Source: Psychrobacter pygoscelis
GTDB lineage: Bacteria; Pseudomonadota; Gammaproteobacteria; Pseudomonadales; Moraxellaceae
DNA: 64,000 nt
Assembly (NCBI RefSeq): GCF_004335015.1
Contig: NZ_RQRU01000007.1
Coordinates: forward strand, 68,352-132,351
Reading direction: 5' to 3'
Every line of letters begins with the position of its first letter. Positions within the stretch are counted from its first letter, which is position 1. The position numbers and the translations under genes are program-made. Shown here one piece after another: positions 1-9,192 of this stretch. The notes under the pieces were generated by a model that was given only the letters and a program-made list of their open reading frames with translations, made no database searches and had not been told where the DNA came from.

Positions 1-1
1 A

Positions 2-490
2 GTGACCACCCTAAAGTACATCTCTCATTACTCAGAGCAGATTCAAGACCAAGCTCGACTGCTTATTAGTAATGACCAGTTAGGGGATTATCTCATAAAT
101 AAGTACCCCAATCAGCACGAGATTCAAAGCGACAAAGCACTGTACGACTATATTAGCGACATAAAAAACCAGTACATGCGCAAGAGTAGCCCACTATCGC
201 AGGTCAGCTACAACAGCAAGCTTAAGGTGCTCAAAGCAGCGCTAGGCATGCACACTTATCAATCTCGCGTACAAGGTAGTAAGCTAAAATCGAATAATAG
301 CATCACGGTAGCCAGCTTGTTTAAAGAAGCGCCACCTGAGTTCTTACGGATGATTGTCGTGCACGAATTGGCGCATTTTAAAGAGAAGGAACACAGCAAG
401 GCTTTCTATCAGCTCTGCCGCCATATGGAGCCGGACTATCATCAATTTGAGCTAGATACCCGGCTTTGGTTGCTATGGCGCGAGCTATAG
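2..490 (+). CDS. YgjP-like (DUF45) zinc metallopeptidase family protein
   Basis: The protein has the HExxH zinc motif HELAH at residues 121-125 and a third histidine at 131, in the spacing used by the YgjP/SprT-like DUF45 group. The glutamate is the expected catalytic base, so a metal-dependent hydrolase is likely, but no substrate is known for this family. It is soluble, with no signal peptide or membrane segment. The first usable start is a GTG at base 2, and the N-terminus reads like that of complete Moraxellaceae homologues of about 160 residues. Because the window begins one base earlier, an upstream start or extension cannot be excluded. The next gene is convergent. Confidence 0.8.
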   Translation: MTTLKYISHYSEQIQDQARLLISNDQLGDYLINKYPNQHEIQSDKALYDYISDIKNQYMRKSSPLSQVSYNSKLKVLKAALGMHTYQSRVQGSKLKSNNSITVASLFKEAPPEFLRMIVVHELAHFKEKEHSKAFYQLCRHMEPDYHQFELDTRLWLLWREL

Positions 491-577
491 TTAACTTTAA
501 TACCCAATGCTCTCCATAAGAGGCTCAATGCCCACGTAGCAAAGGCATCACTGCCGGTTATCTTCACTACTCTAAAG

Positions 578-1507
578 TTAGCCCAGCGCGGACAATGCCA
601 CCATCAGCACTGGTGAGACAATATTAATAATAAAACCAAAGCTGATCGCTAATGGGACAACGGCAAGACCACCCGAACGCTGAATCACCGGTAGGGTAAA
701 GTCTAAACTTGTTGCCCCACCGAGCCCTACCGCTGCCGATGGATAGCGGCGCATAAAGACCGGAATAAACAACAAGGCAGCAAACTCTCGCAGTAAGTCA
801 TTAAACAGTGCCACGCTGCCCCAGACCGCGCCATAAGCTTCGGTCATGACGATAGCCGATAGCGAGTACCAGCCGAATCCGGCGGATAGTGCCATACCTT
901 GCGTCAAAGACACCTCACGGAATAAGAGAGCAAACAGCATACCGCTCGCTAAGACCACCAGCGTAAACACCGCACTTATCTGGATGCCGCGCTTATTAAG
1001 CATCACCTCTTTTAGGGTAATTCCCGAGCCTTTTAGACCAATACCGACGAGTAATATTAACACCATCAGCAGACCCGTCATCGTATTCTCAGGCGGCAGC
1101 CAAGTATTGGGTAGCAGCCGACCAAGCCCAAAACCAATAGCGACGCACATTACCTGAACCAAGCTACCGCGGATGCTCACTTTATGCTGCGCTGCATCAC
1201 TGTCAGTAGGCCGGGCTTGCCATGGTTGCAGCTTATCGAGCAGCATAAGTGCCACAAGACCTGAGCCAATGGTTAGTACCGCTAGTACCAGTACATACAG
1301 CGCAATATTGCCCACTTGCGCGCCCAGGCCGTGCACCTGTGACAGCTCTACCCCAATCAGCGTCAAAATTAAATATACCAAATACGACAGCAGTGTATCG
1401 GCGAGCCTAGTTCGGGTCTCAGACGCCGGTAGGGCAAAACCTACAAATAGAGGTGCTAGCACTAATGCAAGCGTAATAAGACTTTTAAAGTTTTCAAGAT
1501 GCGGCAT
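578..1507 (-). CDS. lysO: LysO (YbjE) family lysine exporter
   Basis: A very hydrophobic protein with about eight membrane segments. The C-terminal half carries the LysO signature: GFGWYSLSAIVMTE, then LLREFAALLFIPV, then GGATSLDFTLPVIQRSGG. LysO proteins export lysine (and toxic thialysine) across the inner membrane. The open frame extends upstream to base 1549, but the ATG at 1507 places the hydrophobic N-terminus as in the family (about 300 residues) and has an AGG-type ribosome site nearby, so I use it. It stands alone between two convergent or co-oriented units. A second amino-acid exporter of the LysE fold lies at 8.6-9.2 kb. Confidence 0.87.
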   Translation of the reverse strand: MPHLENFKSLITLALVLAPLFVGFALPASETRTRLADTLLSYLVYLILTLIGVELSQVHGLGAQVGNIALYVLVLAVLTIGSGLVALMLLDKLQPWQARPTDSDAAQHKVSIRGSLVQVMCVAIGFGLGRLLPNTWLPPENTMTGLLMVLILLVGIGLKGSGITLKEVMLNKRGIQISAVFTLVVLASGMLFALLFREVSLTQGMALSAGFGWYSLSAIVMTEAYGAVWGSVALFNDLLREFAALLFIPVFMRRYPSAAVGLGGATSLDFTLPVIQRSGGLAVVPLAISFGFIINIVSPVLMVALSALG

Positions 1508-1718
1508 ATCACAACCTAACTCGATCAAGAGAAACAACAATCGACGCAAAAAGGCAAAACGTCGATTGTATCACGTTGCGATATTATTAGAGTACTAGGA
1601 GATGGCGATAAAGATAGGTGTGATTTACTGTCCTATAAAGGTTATCCATCTGTAGTGTAGGTGGGGGTAAATAAATCAGTGGTTTAAGCCAATAGTATCA
1701 TTATCATCGAATTGGTTT

Positions 1719-3671
1719 TTATAGCATTAAAGTAGACTCTGATGAGGGGATCTCAGGCTCTTTTGGTGTCAAGTTAGTTGCTGCTTTTGGACTGGCTATC
1801 ACACTGACCTGAGCCGCGTTTGCACTACTTGGATAGTCGCTACGAAAGTGACCGCCGCGGCTTTCGCTACGGCTTAGCGCAGCTTGCAGCATTAATCTAG
1901 CTAAATACAACAGCCGTTGCCAACGCCAAGTATCTAATGCCTCAGGTAAGGAGCTGTTAGTAGTATTTGCTAAAGCTAAGCCACTAGGTGTTACTTTACT
2001 TTCTAATAATATAGCCCTTTGCCATGCGTCAATCTGCTGCATGGCTTGCAGTAAGTCTTTAGCATTACGGCTGATACCCAAGTTCTGACTCATTAGCGAT
2101 TTAAGGGCGTCTACTTGAGTCGCGCTGCTGGGCATCGCTGGCTCTAACCGTTGAGACTGAGGCAACTCTATGTCTTTTACCAGATAGCCATTAGCTACTT
2201 TTGGTACGGACCAAAGGTTAGCTTCGTTATGGCGTCGTCTATTGTCTTGTCCATGATTTTGTTTATTGACTGATGAGCCAAGATAATAGGGTAGGTGCTG
2301 AGCGATGCGGCGACCAACGACCACACATTCTAAAAGAGAGTTGCTGGCAAGCCGGTTAGCCCCATGCAGTCCTGTGTAAGCGACCTCACCAACGGCATAC
2401 AGTCCGGCCACATCGGTTAGGCCTTGTGCGCTTGTAACCACCCCGCCGCAGCTATAGTGAGCAGTCGGTGCGACTGGAATGGGGTCTTTGGTCATGTCAA
2501 TGCCTAGCGCATTTAGTGTCGCTGCAATCTTCGGAAAGTGCTCGCGAACAAATTCACTCGGCTGGTGGCTAATATCTAAGTGTACGAAGCCTAGTCCATT
2601 TTGCTTAATTTGTTCGGCAATAGCGCGAGCAACAATATCTCGCGGTGCTAATTCTAAGCGGCTATCGTAGTTGTGCATAAAGCGCTTACCGCTGATAGGG
2701 CAGCGAAGGTAGGCGCCTTCCCCACGCAGCGCTTCAGAGATTAGGAAGTTGCTGTTATCTAAGGCCAGACCAGTCGGATGAAACTGTACAAACTCAAGAT
2801 TGGCTAAGCGGCAGCCTGCTTGCCAAGCCATCATCATGCCATCACCCATACAGACCTCTGGTGCGGTCGCACGTTTGAATAGCTGACCGAGACCACCGCT
2901 GGCAAGTACGACAGCGCGGCTATTGATAGTGAGTAGGCGCTGGCGCGCGCTATCAAAAACAAGCGCACCTTGACAAGCTGAGCTGGGATATTGGGAGGTT
3001 GGCTTTTGTAGCGGCTCTTTTTGATTGGGCAAGGTCTTAGTTATCAGCTCTAAAGCTTCATAGCCAGTTAATACTGTGATATTACTAGCATTTAGCACTC
3101 GTTGGCTTAGCGTCTGCATGACGTATTGACCAGTAGCATCATCCACATGAGCAACGCGGCGTCTGTTATGGCCACCTTCTTGAGTTAAGTGCAATCTCTC
3201 TATTGTGGGTAGGCTATTGCTACTAGATTCATCTTTGACTGTGCATTTATCAAGTTCATTTACCGCTACTTGCTCTTGCAAAGTAAAGGGTACGCCTTGC
3301 GCTTGCAGCCAAGCTATGGCATTGGCTCCTGCGCTCAAGATAGCCGAAGTATTGCTACTATCACAAAGACCGTCTCCTGCGACTAAGGTATCAGTAATAT
3401 GATCCTTTACCGAGTCATCGGCGGCGAGGCTCGCGGCAATACCGCCTTGAGCATAATGACTGGAGCAAGCGGTAAGCTCTTTTTTACTTAGTACTGATAC
3501 CTTTAGGGTCTTGGGTAAGAATAAAGCAGTGCTTAAGCCTGCTAATCCTGCACCAATAATTAATACGTCACAGTCGATCGATTCAGGCGTCGACAGTCCT
3601 GATTCAATAGTCTGAGCAGTTGTCATATTTTTAGCAAGCTTAAAATTGGGCGCAGCGTTGGTCATAGTCAT
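1719..3671 (-). CDS. nadB: L-aspartate oxidase NadB
   Basis: FAD-dependent enzyme that oxidises L-aspartate to iminoaspartate, the first step of de novo NAD synthesis in the cytosol. The N-terminus holds the dinucleotide-binding motif GAGLAGLSTAL (about residues 41-51), followed by SSHYAQGGIAA and, further on, the FAD/active-site stretches EFVQFHPTGL and ALRGEGAYLRCP and the SCGGV and GLYAVGE signatures of the succinate dehydrogenase/NadB family. At 650 residues it is about 100 longer than typical NadB. The extra length lies in a loop near residue 215-230, in the segment around 470-490 and in a Ser/Ala-rich tail. It follows nadA by 41 bp on the same strand and is presumably cotranscribed with it. 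Confidence 0.95.
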   Translation of the reverse strand: MTMTNAAPNFKLAKNMTTAQTIESGLSTPESIDCDVLIIGAGLAGLSTALFLPKTLKVSVLSKKELTACSSHYAQGGIAASLAADDSVKDHITDTLVAGDGLCDSSNTSAILSAGANAIAWLQAQGVPFTLQEQVAVNELDKCTVKDESSSNSLPTIERLHLTQEGGHNRRRVAHVDDATGQYVMQTLSQRVLNASNITVLTGYEALELITKTLPNQKEPLQKPTSQYPSSACQGALVFDSARQRLLTINSRAVVLASGGLGQLFKRATAPEVCMGDGMMMAWQAGCRLANLEFVQFHPTGLALDNSNFLISEALRGEGAYLRCPISGKRFMHNYDSRLELAPRDIVARAIAEQIKQNGLGFVHLDISHQPSEFVREHFPKIAATLNALGIDMTKDPIPVAPTAHYSCGGVVTSAQGLTDVAGLYAVGEVAYTGLHGANRLASNSLLECVVVGRRIAQHLPYYLGSSVNKQNHGQDNRRRHNEANLWSVPKVANGYLVKDIELPQSQRLEPAMPSSATQVDALKSLMSQNLGISRNAKDLLQAMQQIDAWQRAILLESKVTPSGLALANTTNSSLPEALDTWRWQRLLYLARLMLQAALSRSESRGGHFRSDYPSSANAAQVSVIASPKAATNLTPKEPEIPSSESTLML

Positions 3672-3712
3672 TACTCATCGCAGGGAATACAGATAAGGTG
3701 AGGTGCTCCTAT

Positions 3713-4852
3713 TTAGGCCGCGCCAACCTTATTGAACAGTGGACGATCCTTGACAATATCGCCACTGGCCTGAACGCGGCGTTTTTGCTCAGCAGCGAAG
3801 TCCAGCATGCGCTGTAAGGGTTTTAAGGCGCGAGTTGCTAGCTGTGGCTCTAAGTGAACTTCACCAGTGCCTGTCTCAAGGCATTGCTCGATACCTTTAA
3901 GTCCATTCATTGCCATCCAAGGACAGAATGCACAGCTCTTACAGGTCGCTGATTCGCCTGCGGTTGGGGCAGCCAAAAAGCGCTTGTTAGGAGAGTGCTT
4001 TTGCATCTCATGCAAGATGCCCAAGTCAGTACCGACGATAAAGGTCTCGGCGTCCATCTCCTTGGTAGCATTTAGTAGCTTGCTGGTTGAGCCAACGACA
4101 TCGGCCAGTTGTACGACACTGTCAGGCGATTCAGGATGTACCAATACTACCGCGTCTGGGTACTCGGCTTTTAACTGCTTAAGCTCAGTCGCTTTGAATT
4201 CATTATGTACGATGCAAGAGCCTTGCCACAGCAGCATGTCCGCCCCCGTTTCCTTTTGGATATATTTGCCCAAATGACGGTCAGGACCCCAAATGATTTT
4301 TTCACCTTGGGCATGTAGATGACTGACGATCTCAAGACCGACCGAAGAGGTCACGACCCAATCAGCGCGAGCTTTGACCTCAGCGCTGGTATTGGCATAA
4401 ACCACGACGGTGCGATCAGGATGAGCGTCACAAAAGGCGCTAAAGTCTTCAATCGGACAGCCTAAATCAAGCGAACACTCAGCTTCTAAATCTGGCATGA
4501 GGACGGTCTTGTCCATACTGAGAATCTTGGCCGACTCACCCATAAAGCGAACGCCAGCGACGACCAATGTGGTGGCCGGATGTGCTTGACCAAAGCGCGC
4601 CATCTCAAGTGAGTCACCCACACAGCCACCGGTCTCTAGAGCCAGCTCTTGAATGAAGGGATCCACATAGTAATGCGCGACTAACACGGCATTATGCTGT
4701 TGTAGCAAGCGCCTGATATTGGTTTCTACTGTTAGCCGCTCAGAGCGACTCATGTCCGCTGGAATCTTAGCTTTAGCATACTCAATATTCAGCTGATTGC
4801 TCAGCTCGCAGTTGCTACTTAAGGTTGGAGCGTCATAAGGGTAGGTTTTCAT
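3713..4852 (-). CDS. nadA: Quinolinate synthase NadA
   Basis: Condenses iminoaspartate (made by NadB) with dihydroxyacetone phosphate to quinolinate, using a [4Fe-4S] cluster. Cluster-type cysteines are visible in [19 protein letters not shown] and the C-terminal [13 protein letters not shown] (about residues 304-314). The three-domain NadA length is normal (379). The ATG at 4852 is preceded by AGGAGG at good spacing, which fixes the start. It heads the nadA-nadB unit, and the promoter about 170 bp upstream is covered by a palindrome shared with nadC, so NrtR control is likely. Confidence 0.96.
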   Translation of the reverse strand: MKTYPYDAPTLSSNCELSNQLNIEYAKAKIPADMSRSERLTVETNIRRLLQQHNAVLVAHYYVDPFIQELALETGGCVGDSLEMARFGQAHPATTLVVAGVRFMGESAKILSMDKTVLMPDLEAECSLDLGCPIEDFSAFCDAHPDRTVVVYANTSAEVKARADWVVTSSVGLEIVSHLHAQGEKIIWGPDRHLGKYIQKETGADMLLWQGSCIVHNEFKATELKQLKAEYPDAVVLVHPESPDSVVQLADVVGSTSKLLNATKEMDAETFIVGTDLGILHEMQKHSPNKRFLAAPTAGESATCKSCAFCPWMAMNGLKGIEQCLETGTGEVHLEPQLATRALKPLQRMLDFAAEQKRRVQASGDIVKDRPLFNKVGAA

Positions 4853-5025
4853 TGGGCGGCCTCCTGCCGAAGCGATATAGCGTTAAGCGTAGGTGGTTGG
4901 CTCAGTGTATGACCACTCTTAAAAAAATAATCCGCGTTATAAACAGCATTAAGTTAAGAGGGTAGCGACACTAAGTAAAATTCAAGACTAAAGGTACTAA
5001 TCAGAAAAATTAACTTGGGTTGTTT

Positions 5026-5052
5026 TAATTATGCTCATTTTGAGCATAATTA
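5026..5052. promoter_or_regulatory. Palindromic NrtR operator candidate at nadA
   Basis: A perfect inverted repeat with two 12-base arms (left arm TAATTATGCTCA) around a 3-base centre. The same architecture occurs at 6386-6412 before nadC. It overlaps the likely nadA promoter, so binding would block transcription of nadAB. It lies between nadA and nrtR, so it may also influence nrtR. Assignment to NrtR is inference from context; the palindrome and its second copy are directly visible. Confidence 0.8.
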
Positions 5053-5055
5053 CAA
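5028..5055 (-). promoter_or_regulatory. Likely nadA-nadB promoter
   Basis: On the minus strand a -35-like TTGTAA (5050-5055) is followed after 16 bases by CATAAT (5028-5033), a 5/6 match to the -10 consensus. Transcription would start near 5021 and leave a leader of about 170 bases before nadA. The -10 and part of the -35 lie inside the 27-bp palindrome. Confidence 0.55.
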
Positions 5056-5171
5056 GGGTTAATTTATTTTTCAGTCACTATGGGGGTAAAAATAAACTAT
5101 CAAGCGGATTGAGAGGGTGCTGACTTTACGGCATAGCGGCAGGCTTGAAAGAACATAATTTGTCCCAATCA

Positions 5172-5236
5172 TTGACAATATACTTCAAGCTTAATGGTAG
5201 ACTCTGCTAATAGAAAAAGGATCATTCAATGATCCT
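5172..5236 (+). promoter_or_regulatory. nrtR upstream region: TTGACA box and small palindrome
   Basis: A perfect -35 hexamer TTGACA occurs at 5172-5177. No good -10 is present at ideal spacing; the best is around 5195-5200. At 5218-5236 there is a perfect inverted repeat AGGATCATT-C-AATGATCCT, about 40 bases before the nrtR start. It does not match the nad palindromes, so it could be a different operator or a leader hairpin. Confidence 0.35.
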
Positions 5237-5276
5237 ATATCCCTTTTAAACCTTTGATAGATTATTGAAGTATTTT

Positions 5277-6290
5277 ATGAGCCTAACGTATTCTCATGCC
5301 CATCCTGAAGGTAGCGGCACTACCGAAGTCGTTGCTGTCCTTATCGCCATTACGGGCGACCGTGCTCGGGTGCTTACTGTGAATAATGGTAAGCTCTTGC
5401 CCAATGGACCATTGATGCCTTTGCACCGCTCCTTGCAAGCCGGTGTTCGCCAGTGGGTAGAAGAACAGACACAGCAGCCGCTTGGGTATATTGAGCAGCT
5501 GTATACCTTTGTCGATACCAATAGGCGTAATAGTGAAGGTCACGCACTGGTATATGTCAGCTATTTGGGACTGGTACAAGAGACTGAGCTGCATGCGCTT
5601 GAGTCACAAGCCGCTTGGCAAGACTGGTATGACTATTTTCCTTGGGAAAATCATCTATCCGGCGCGCCAAACGCTATCGACGAGTTGATCGTTCCGCAAT
5701 TGGTGCTATGGGCGCAGTCAGCGACAGAAGCCAGTGAGCGCAGCCGCCGCCAGCAGCGGATTGAGCTGTGCTGGGGAGTAAACGTACGCGCTAGTGACGA
5801 AGACAATGCTAGCAATATCGGAGATGCAGATAAGGATGGGGGATCAGATTGGGTCTCAGAGCACGCTTTACTTCGCTATGAGATGCTCTATGAAGCAGGT
5901 CTATTGCCCGAGTCGCCGGCTTATCAGCCGAATATACTACCAGTAAATTGGCCGCAAGCCATTGGTCGTCCGATGTATTATGACCACCGGCGGGTGATTG
6001 CTACGGCTATCTCACGCCTGAGAGCTAAGATCGAATACAAGCCGCTAATCTTTGGCTTGGTGCCCAATGCTTTTACCTTGTCACAGCTACAAAAAAGCGT
6101 CGAAGCTTTATCTGGAGTTAAGCTGCACAAGCAGAACTTTCGCCGCTTGCTTGAGCACCAAGACTTGGTTGAGCCGACAGGGCAGAGTAGCAGCGCTAGC
6201 CGTGGTCGACCTGCCAAGCTTTATCGCTTTCGTTATGATATCGAGTTACAAAGCTTATTGATGGACAGCAAGCTACCAAAGCGTAAATAG
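5277..6290 (+). CDS. nrtR: NrtR family NAD-metabolism transcriptional repressor
   Basis: The N-terminal part (about residues 10-160) is a Nudix-like domain and the C-terminal part (about 230-325) is a winged-helix domain ending in the family-typical GRPAKLYRF. NrtR proteins are repressors of NAD biosynthesis or salvage whose Nudix fold binds ADP-ribose or NAD metabolites. The Nudix box is degenerate (RQWVEEQT in place of REUxEE), as expected for a sensor and not an active hydrolase. It lies between nadAB and nadC, and both have matching palindromes upstream. An in-frame TTG at 5265 is the longest start; I prefer the ATG at 5277. A low-complexity Asp/Asn-rich linker lies near residue 180. Confidence 0.9.
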   Translation: MSLTYSHAHPEGSGTTEVVAVLIAITGDRARVLTVNNGKLLPNGPLMPLHRSLQAGVRQWVEEQTQQPLGYIEQLYTFVDTNRRNSEGHALVYVSYLGLVQETELHALESQAAWQDWYDYFPWENHLSGAPNAIDELIVPQLVLWAQSATEASERSRRQQRIELCWGVNVRASDEDNASNIGDADKDGGSDWVSEHALLRYEMLYEAGLLPESPAYQPNILPVNWPQAIGRPMYYDHRRVIATAISRLRAKIEYKPLIFGLVPNAFTLSQLQKSVEALSGVKLHKQNFRRLLEHQDLVEPTGQSSSASRGRPAKLYRFRYDIELQSLLMDSKLPKRK

Positions 6291-6360
6291 ACCTTATTAT
6301 TTTCACGCGTAGCTAGTGAATGGCTTTATAGATATCAATATCTCTGTGAATACATAAAGT

Positions 6361-6389
6361 TTGCAGTACCCCTTATTATCCGTTATATT
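6361..6389 (+). promoter_or_regulatory. nadC promoter
   Basis: TTGCAG (6361-6366), a 17-base spacer and TATATT (6384-6389) form a good sigma-70 promoter with transcription predicted near 6396. The -10 overlaps the left end of the palindrome at 6386-6412, and the start point falls inside it. Confidence 0.65.
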
Positions 6390-6412
6390 TATGCTCACAT
6401 TGAGTATAAATA
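6386..6412. promoter_or_regulatory. Palindromic NrtR operator candidate at nadC
   Basis: An inverted repeat with 12-base arms and a 3-base centre, the left arm being TATTTATGCTCA and the right TGAGTATAAATA, with a single mismatch between arms. It shares the core ATGCTCA-NNN-TGAG with the palindrome at 5026-5052. Its place over the nadC promoter fits repression. Confidence 0.8.
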
Positions 6413-6467
6413 AATGGTTTAAATGAATTACTTAATAAGTAATTTTACACAATTAGGGGGTTTGATA

Positions 6468-7373
6468 ATGGGAGTGGGTGAAGTGGTGAATTTAAATTTG
6501 AAGAGTGATCAAGCTAAGAGTAAGTATGAACCACGGCTTGATGATGTGCTATTAACACCTTGGGTGACGGCAGCGCTAACTGAAGACTTAGGGCGCCGTG
6601 GTGACATCACTTCGCAAGCGACTATTCCGGAGGACAAGACCGCAAGTTTGGTCATTAAAGCGCGAGATGCTGGGGTCATCTGTGGGATGGATTTGGCACG
6701 ATTGTCTTTTGCCCTCATCGATGATGCTATCAGCTTTAAGGCACATGTCCATGACGGTCAAAGGGTGACAGCAGGCACTGTTCTGGCGACGGTCAGCGGC
6801 AATGCCCGCCATCTACTGACTGCTGAGCGTACCGCTTTAAATTTTATGACTCATCTTAGTGGTATTGCCACGGCGACGCAGCAGATTGTCGATAGTGTCG
6901 CAGATTATCCCGCGCAGGTTACTTGTACGCGAAAGACTATCCCAGGTCTTCGAACGTTGCAAAAGTATGCCGTTCGCTGTGGTGGTGGCCGCAACCACCG
7001 ACTGGGGCTAGATGACGCTATATTAATTAAAGACAATCATATTGCCATAGCTGGCAACATTACAAAAGCGGTCAAGCAGGCGCAAGCGTTTGCGGGTCAC
7101 CTTATTCCGATTGAGATTGAAGTGGATACCCTAGAGCAGCTTGAGCAAGCTTTAGACGCAGGAGCGAAGTTGGTGCTACTTGATAATATGAATGCTGAGA
7201 CACTACGCGCCGCGGTGACAATGTGTCAAGGTCGCGCATTGACAGAAGCGTCTGGGGGAATTACTCCAAAGAGCGTTATTGAGGTCGCTAAAACGGGCGT
7301 GGATTTTATTGCGATGGGCTACTTGACTCACAGTACGGCGGCATTGGATATAGGACTGGATTTTACGGCTTAG
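6468..7373 (+). CDS. nadC: Nicotinate-nucleotide diphosphorylase (quinolinate phosphoribosyltransferase) NadC
   Basis: Converts quinolinate and PRPP to nicotinate mononucleotide, completing the nadB-nadA-nadC route. Visible signatures include EDLGRRGDITS near the N-terminus, TRKTIPGLRTLQKYAV with the catalytic basic residues, GGGRNHRLGLDDAILIKDNH, and the C-terminal EASGGI and DFIAMGYLTHS strands of the type II PRTase barrel. The frame is open from 6423, but the ATG at 6468 has AGGGGG seven bases upstream and gives 301 residues, close to the usual 290-300. Transcribed alone from the NrtR-box promoter. Confidence 0.96.
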   Translation: MGVGEVVNLNLKSDQAKSKYEPRLDDVLLTPWVTAALTEDLGRRGDITSQATIPEDKTASLVIKARDAGVICGMDLARLSFALIDDAISFKAHVHDGQRVTAGTVLATVSGNARHLLTAERTALNFMTHLSGIATATQQIVDSVADYPAQVTCTRKTIPGLRTLQKYAVRCGGGRNHRLGLDDAILIKDNHIAIAGNITKAVKQAQAFAGHLIPIEIEVDTLEQLEQALDAGAKLVLLDNMNAETLRAAVTMCQGRALTEASGGITPKSVIEVAKTGVDFIAMGYLTHSTAALDIGLDFTA

Positions 7374-7783
7374 TCAGTTATTTTAGGTGCATATGTGGTA
7401 GACGTACCGCCAGTCGCCCAAAATAACTCAAAAACTGCACAATATAAAACAGACCCACATAAAGATACGGTCATAAAAAAAAGGTATGCTACAATGCGCG
7501 CTTTTATAGTGAAGCAACCGCCTAGTAATGAGAGCCATAGCGCTTTTTAAAAGATAACGATATAGTTAAGTGCAAAGATCGATACCTATATAGACGGGCG
7601 ACTGGTAAAAAAAATCACTATTAATCGTGTGCCAGTGCCCTTTAAAAACTGCAAAAATTCTACCCATCATACTGTATCGATTTTAAAGTAAGCTGACTAT
7701 ATTAAGGGTAGGGGGCGGTCGTCTTTAATACATTGTCATTATCGTTTAAGGATGAATTGTAGCAAGCTAAAAGTGAGTTCGCT
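7374..7783. other. Intergenic region nadC to marC-like gene
   Basis: About 410 bases without a credible gene. It holds an extended -10 element TATGCTACAAT at 7485-7495 on the plus strand, which could start a 280-base leader to the next gene. I see no hairpin with a T-run, riboswitch or tRNA. Confidence 0.5.
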
Positions 7784-8422
7784 GTGGATACTGAAATTAT
7801 CAAAATCATCTTAGCCTTTGTGGTGCTAATCAATCCATTTAGCGCGTTGTCGCTGTTTTTGGATTTGACGCGCGGCTACTCTATGGCCGATCGCCGCAAA
7901 GTTGCTCAGATATCTTGTCTGACTATTTTTATCACCATTGCTTTTTTTACCGTAGCAGGCTCTACGCTGCTGCAAGCACTGGGTATCTCTATCGGCTCTT
8001 TCCAAGTGGCCGGTGGTGTCTTGGTATTTCTTATTGCCATTAATATGATGAATGGTGAGGGTAATCCGGTTAAACCCGATCAAGAAAACTTTGAAGTAGA
8101 TCATATTCAGGCACCAGCGAGTATGGGTGCGGCAGTAGTACCGATTGCCATCCCAATGATGATCGGACCGGGTGGTATCTCGACCGTCATCATCTACTCT
8201 TCACAGATCTCAGGGTTTTGGCGAGTGTCTGCAGTGATTATTGCAGGATTATTTATTAGCCTTTTTTGTTATCTATCACTGATGATGGCCGGTCGTATCA
8301 GCCGCTTTTTGGGCGAGACGGGTCTGAATATTATGAGCCGAATCATGGGTATGCTATTGGCTGCCGTCTCGATAGAGATTATTGTCAGTGGTCTTCGCAC
8401 TATATTTCCAAGCTTAAGCTAG
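7784..8422 (+). CDS. MarC family integral membrane protein
   Basis: A 212-residue protein with six predicted membrane helices and the MarC/YhgN signatures: INPFSALSLFLDLT at the N-terminus, then VPIAIPMMIGPGGISTVI in the middle. The family is annotated as NAAT-type transporters, but the physiological substrate is not established, and a link to multiple antibiotic resistance was withdrawn for E. coli MarC. The start is a GTG at 7784 with a weak AAGTGAG-type ribosome site. It converges with the LysE-family gene. Confidence 0.88.
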   Translation: MDTEIIKIILAFVVLINPFSALSLFLDLTRGYSMADRRKVAQISCLTIFITIAFFTVAGSTLLQALGISIGSFQVAGGVLVFLIAINMMNGEGNPVKPDQENFEVDHIQAPASMGAAVVPIAIPMMIGPGGISTVIIYSSQISGFWRVSAVIIAGLFISLFCYLSLMMAGRISRFLGETGLNIMSRIMGMLLAAVSIEIIVSGLRTIFPSLS

Positions 8423-8595
8423 GCGTTATGATGATAGGCTTGTGCAGTAGGGCTTATTGAATATCCGTCTTCATAGGAAAATTTAGTCAGTCTTTATACG
8501 GGAAAAACCAGTCGCCAAGCTAAGCCTATTTAATTTTTGAGCTTATTGTCTGTGCTTATTAATAGGCAGGTGGTGAGTGTGCGACAGGTCCTACT

Positions 8596-9192
8596 TTAAC
8601 CCTGCCATAGTTGCCATGCGAGAGACAGCATCAATACACCCACCAAGGCATCCAATATATTCCAAGATTTGGGTTTGGCGAATAGCGGAGCAAGCAGCCG
8701 CGCGCCGAACCCAAGCGCGAAGAACCACAGCACTGATGCTCCCACCGCTCCTATAGTAAATGCCACTTTGTTGGCTGCGCCTGTCGATACCATGCCCACC
8801 AATACTAGCGTATCCAAATAGACATGCGGATTGAGCCAAGTAAAGCCAATACATAACAGCAATGACTTCTTTAAACTGCTAACGCCTGCCCCTTGGCCGC
8901 TAAGGGCATGGCTCTTACTCACACTAGCGTACAAGCTTAGCAGACCATAGACCAATAAAAATAACGCGCCGCCCCATTTGGCGAGCTGAATAAAGTCCGG
9001 ATATTTCGACGTTACCGCGCCAAATCCTGCCACTCCTGCGGAGATAAGTAGGGCATCAGACAGGGCACAAAAGAGACAAATTGCAAAGACATGCTCACGC
9101 TTAAGTCCTTGCTTTAGCACAAAAGCATTTTGTGAGCCAATCGCTAGTATTAGCGAGAAGCTCAAGGCAAAACCTGAGATAAAATCCGGCAT
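8596..9192 (-). CDS. LysE/ArgO family amino-acid exporter
   Basis: 198 residues with about six membrane helices. The N-terminal AIGSQNAFVLKQGLKREHV and the central GFTWLNPHVYLDTLVLVG are the hallmarks of the LysE superfamily, subgroup LysE/ArgO, which expels basic amino acids. The ATG at 9192 is preceded by AGGAT. No LysG/ArgP-type LysR regulator lies beside it, although such regulators often flank this family. Its presence with LysO in one 9-kb stretch suggests the cell controls lysine or arginine export with two unrelated pumps. Confidence 0.9.
   Translation of the reverse strand: MPDFISGFALSFSLILAIGSQNAFVLKQGLKREHVFAICLFCALSDALLISAGVAGFGAVTSKYPDFIQLAKWGGALFLLVYGLLSLYASVSKSHALSGQGAGVSSLKKSLLLCIGFTWLNPHVYLDTLVLVGMVSTGAANKVAFTIGAVGASVLWFFALGFGARLLAPLFAKPKSWNILDALVGVLMLSLAWQLWQG

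Noticed and set aside
6664..6681. TGGCACG followed by TTGC as a sigma-54 promoter (PilR target)
   Set aside because: The spacing is wrong and it lies inside nadC.
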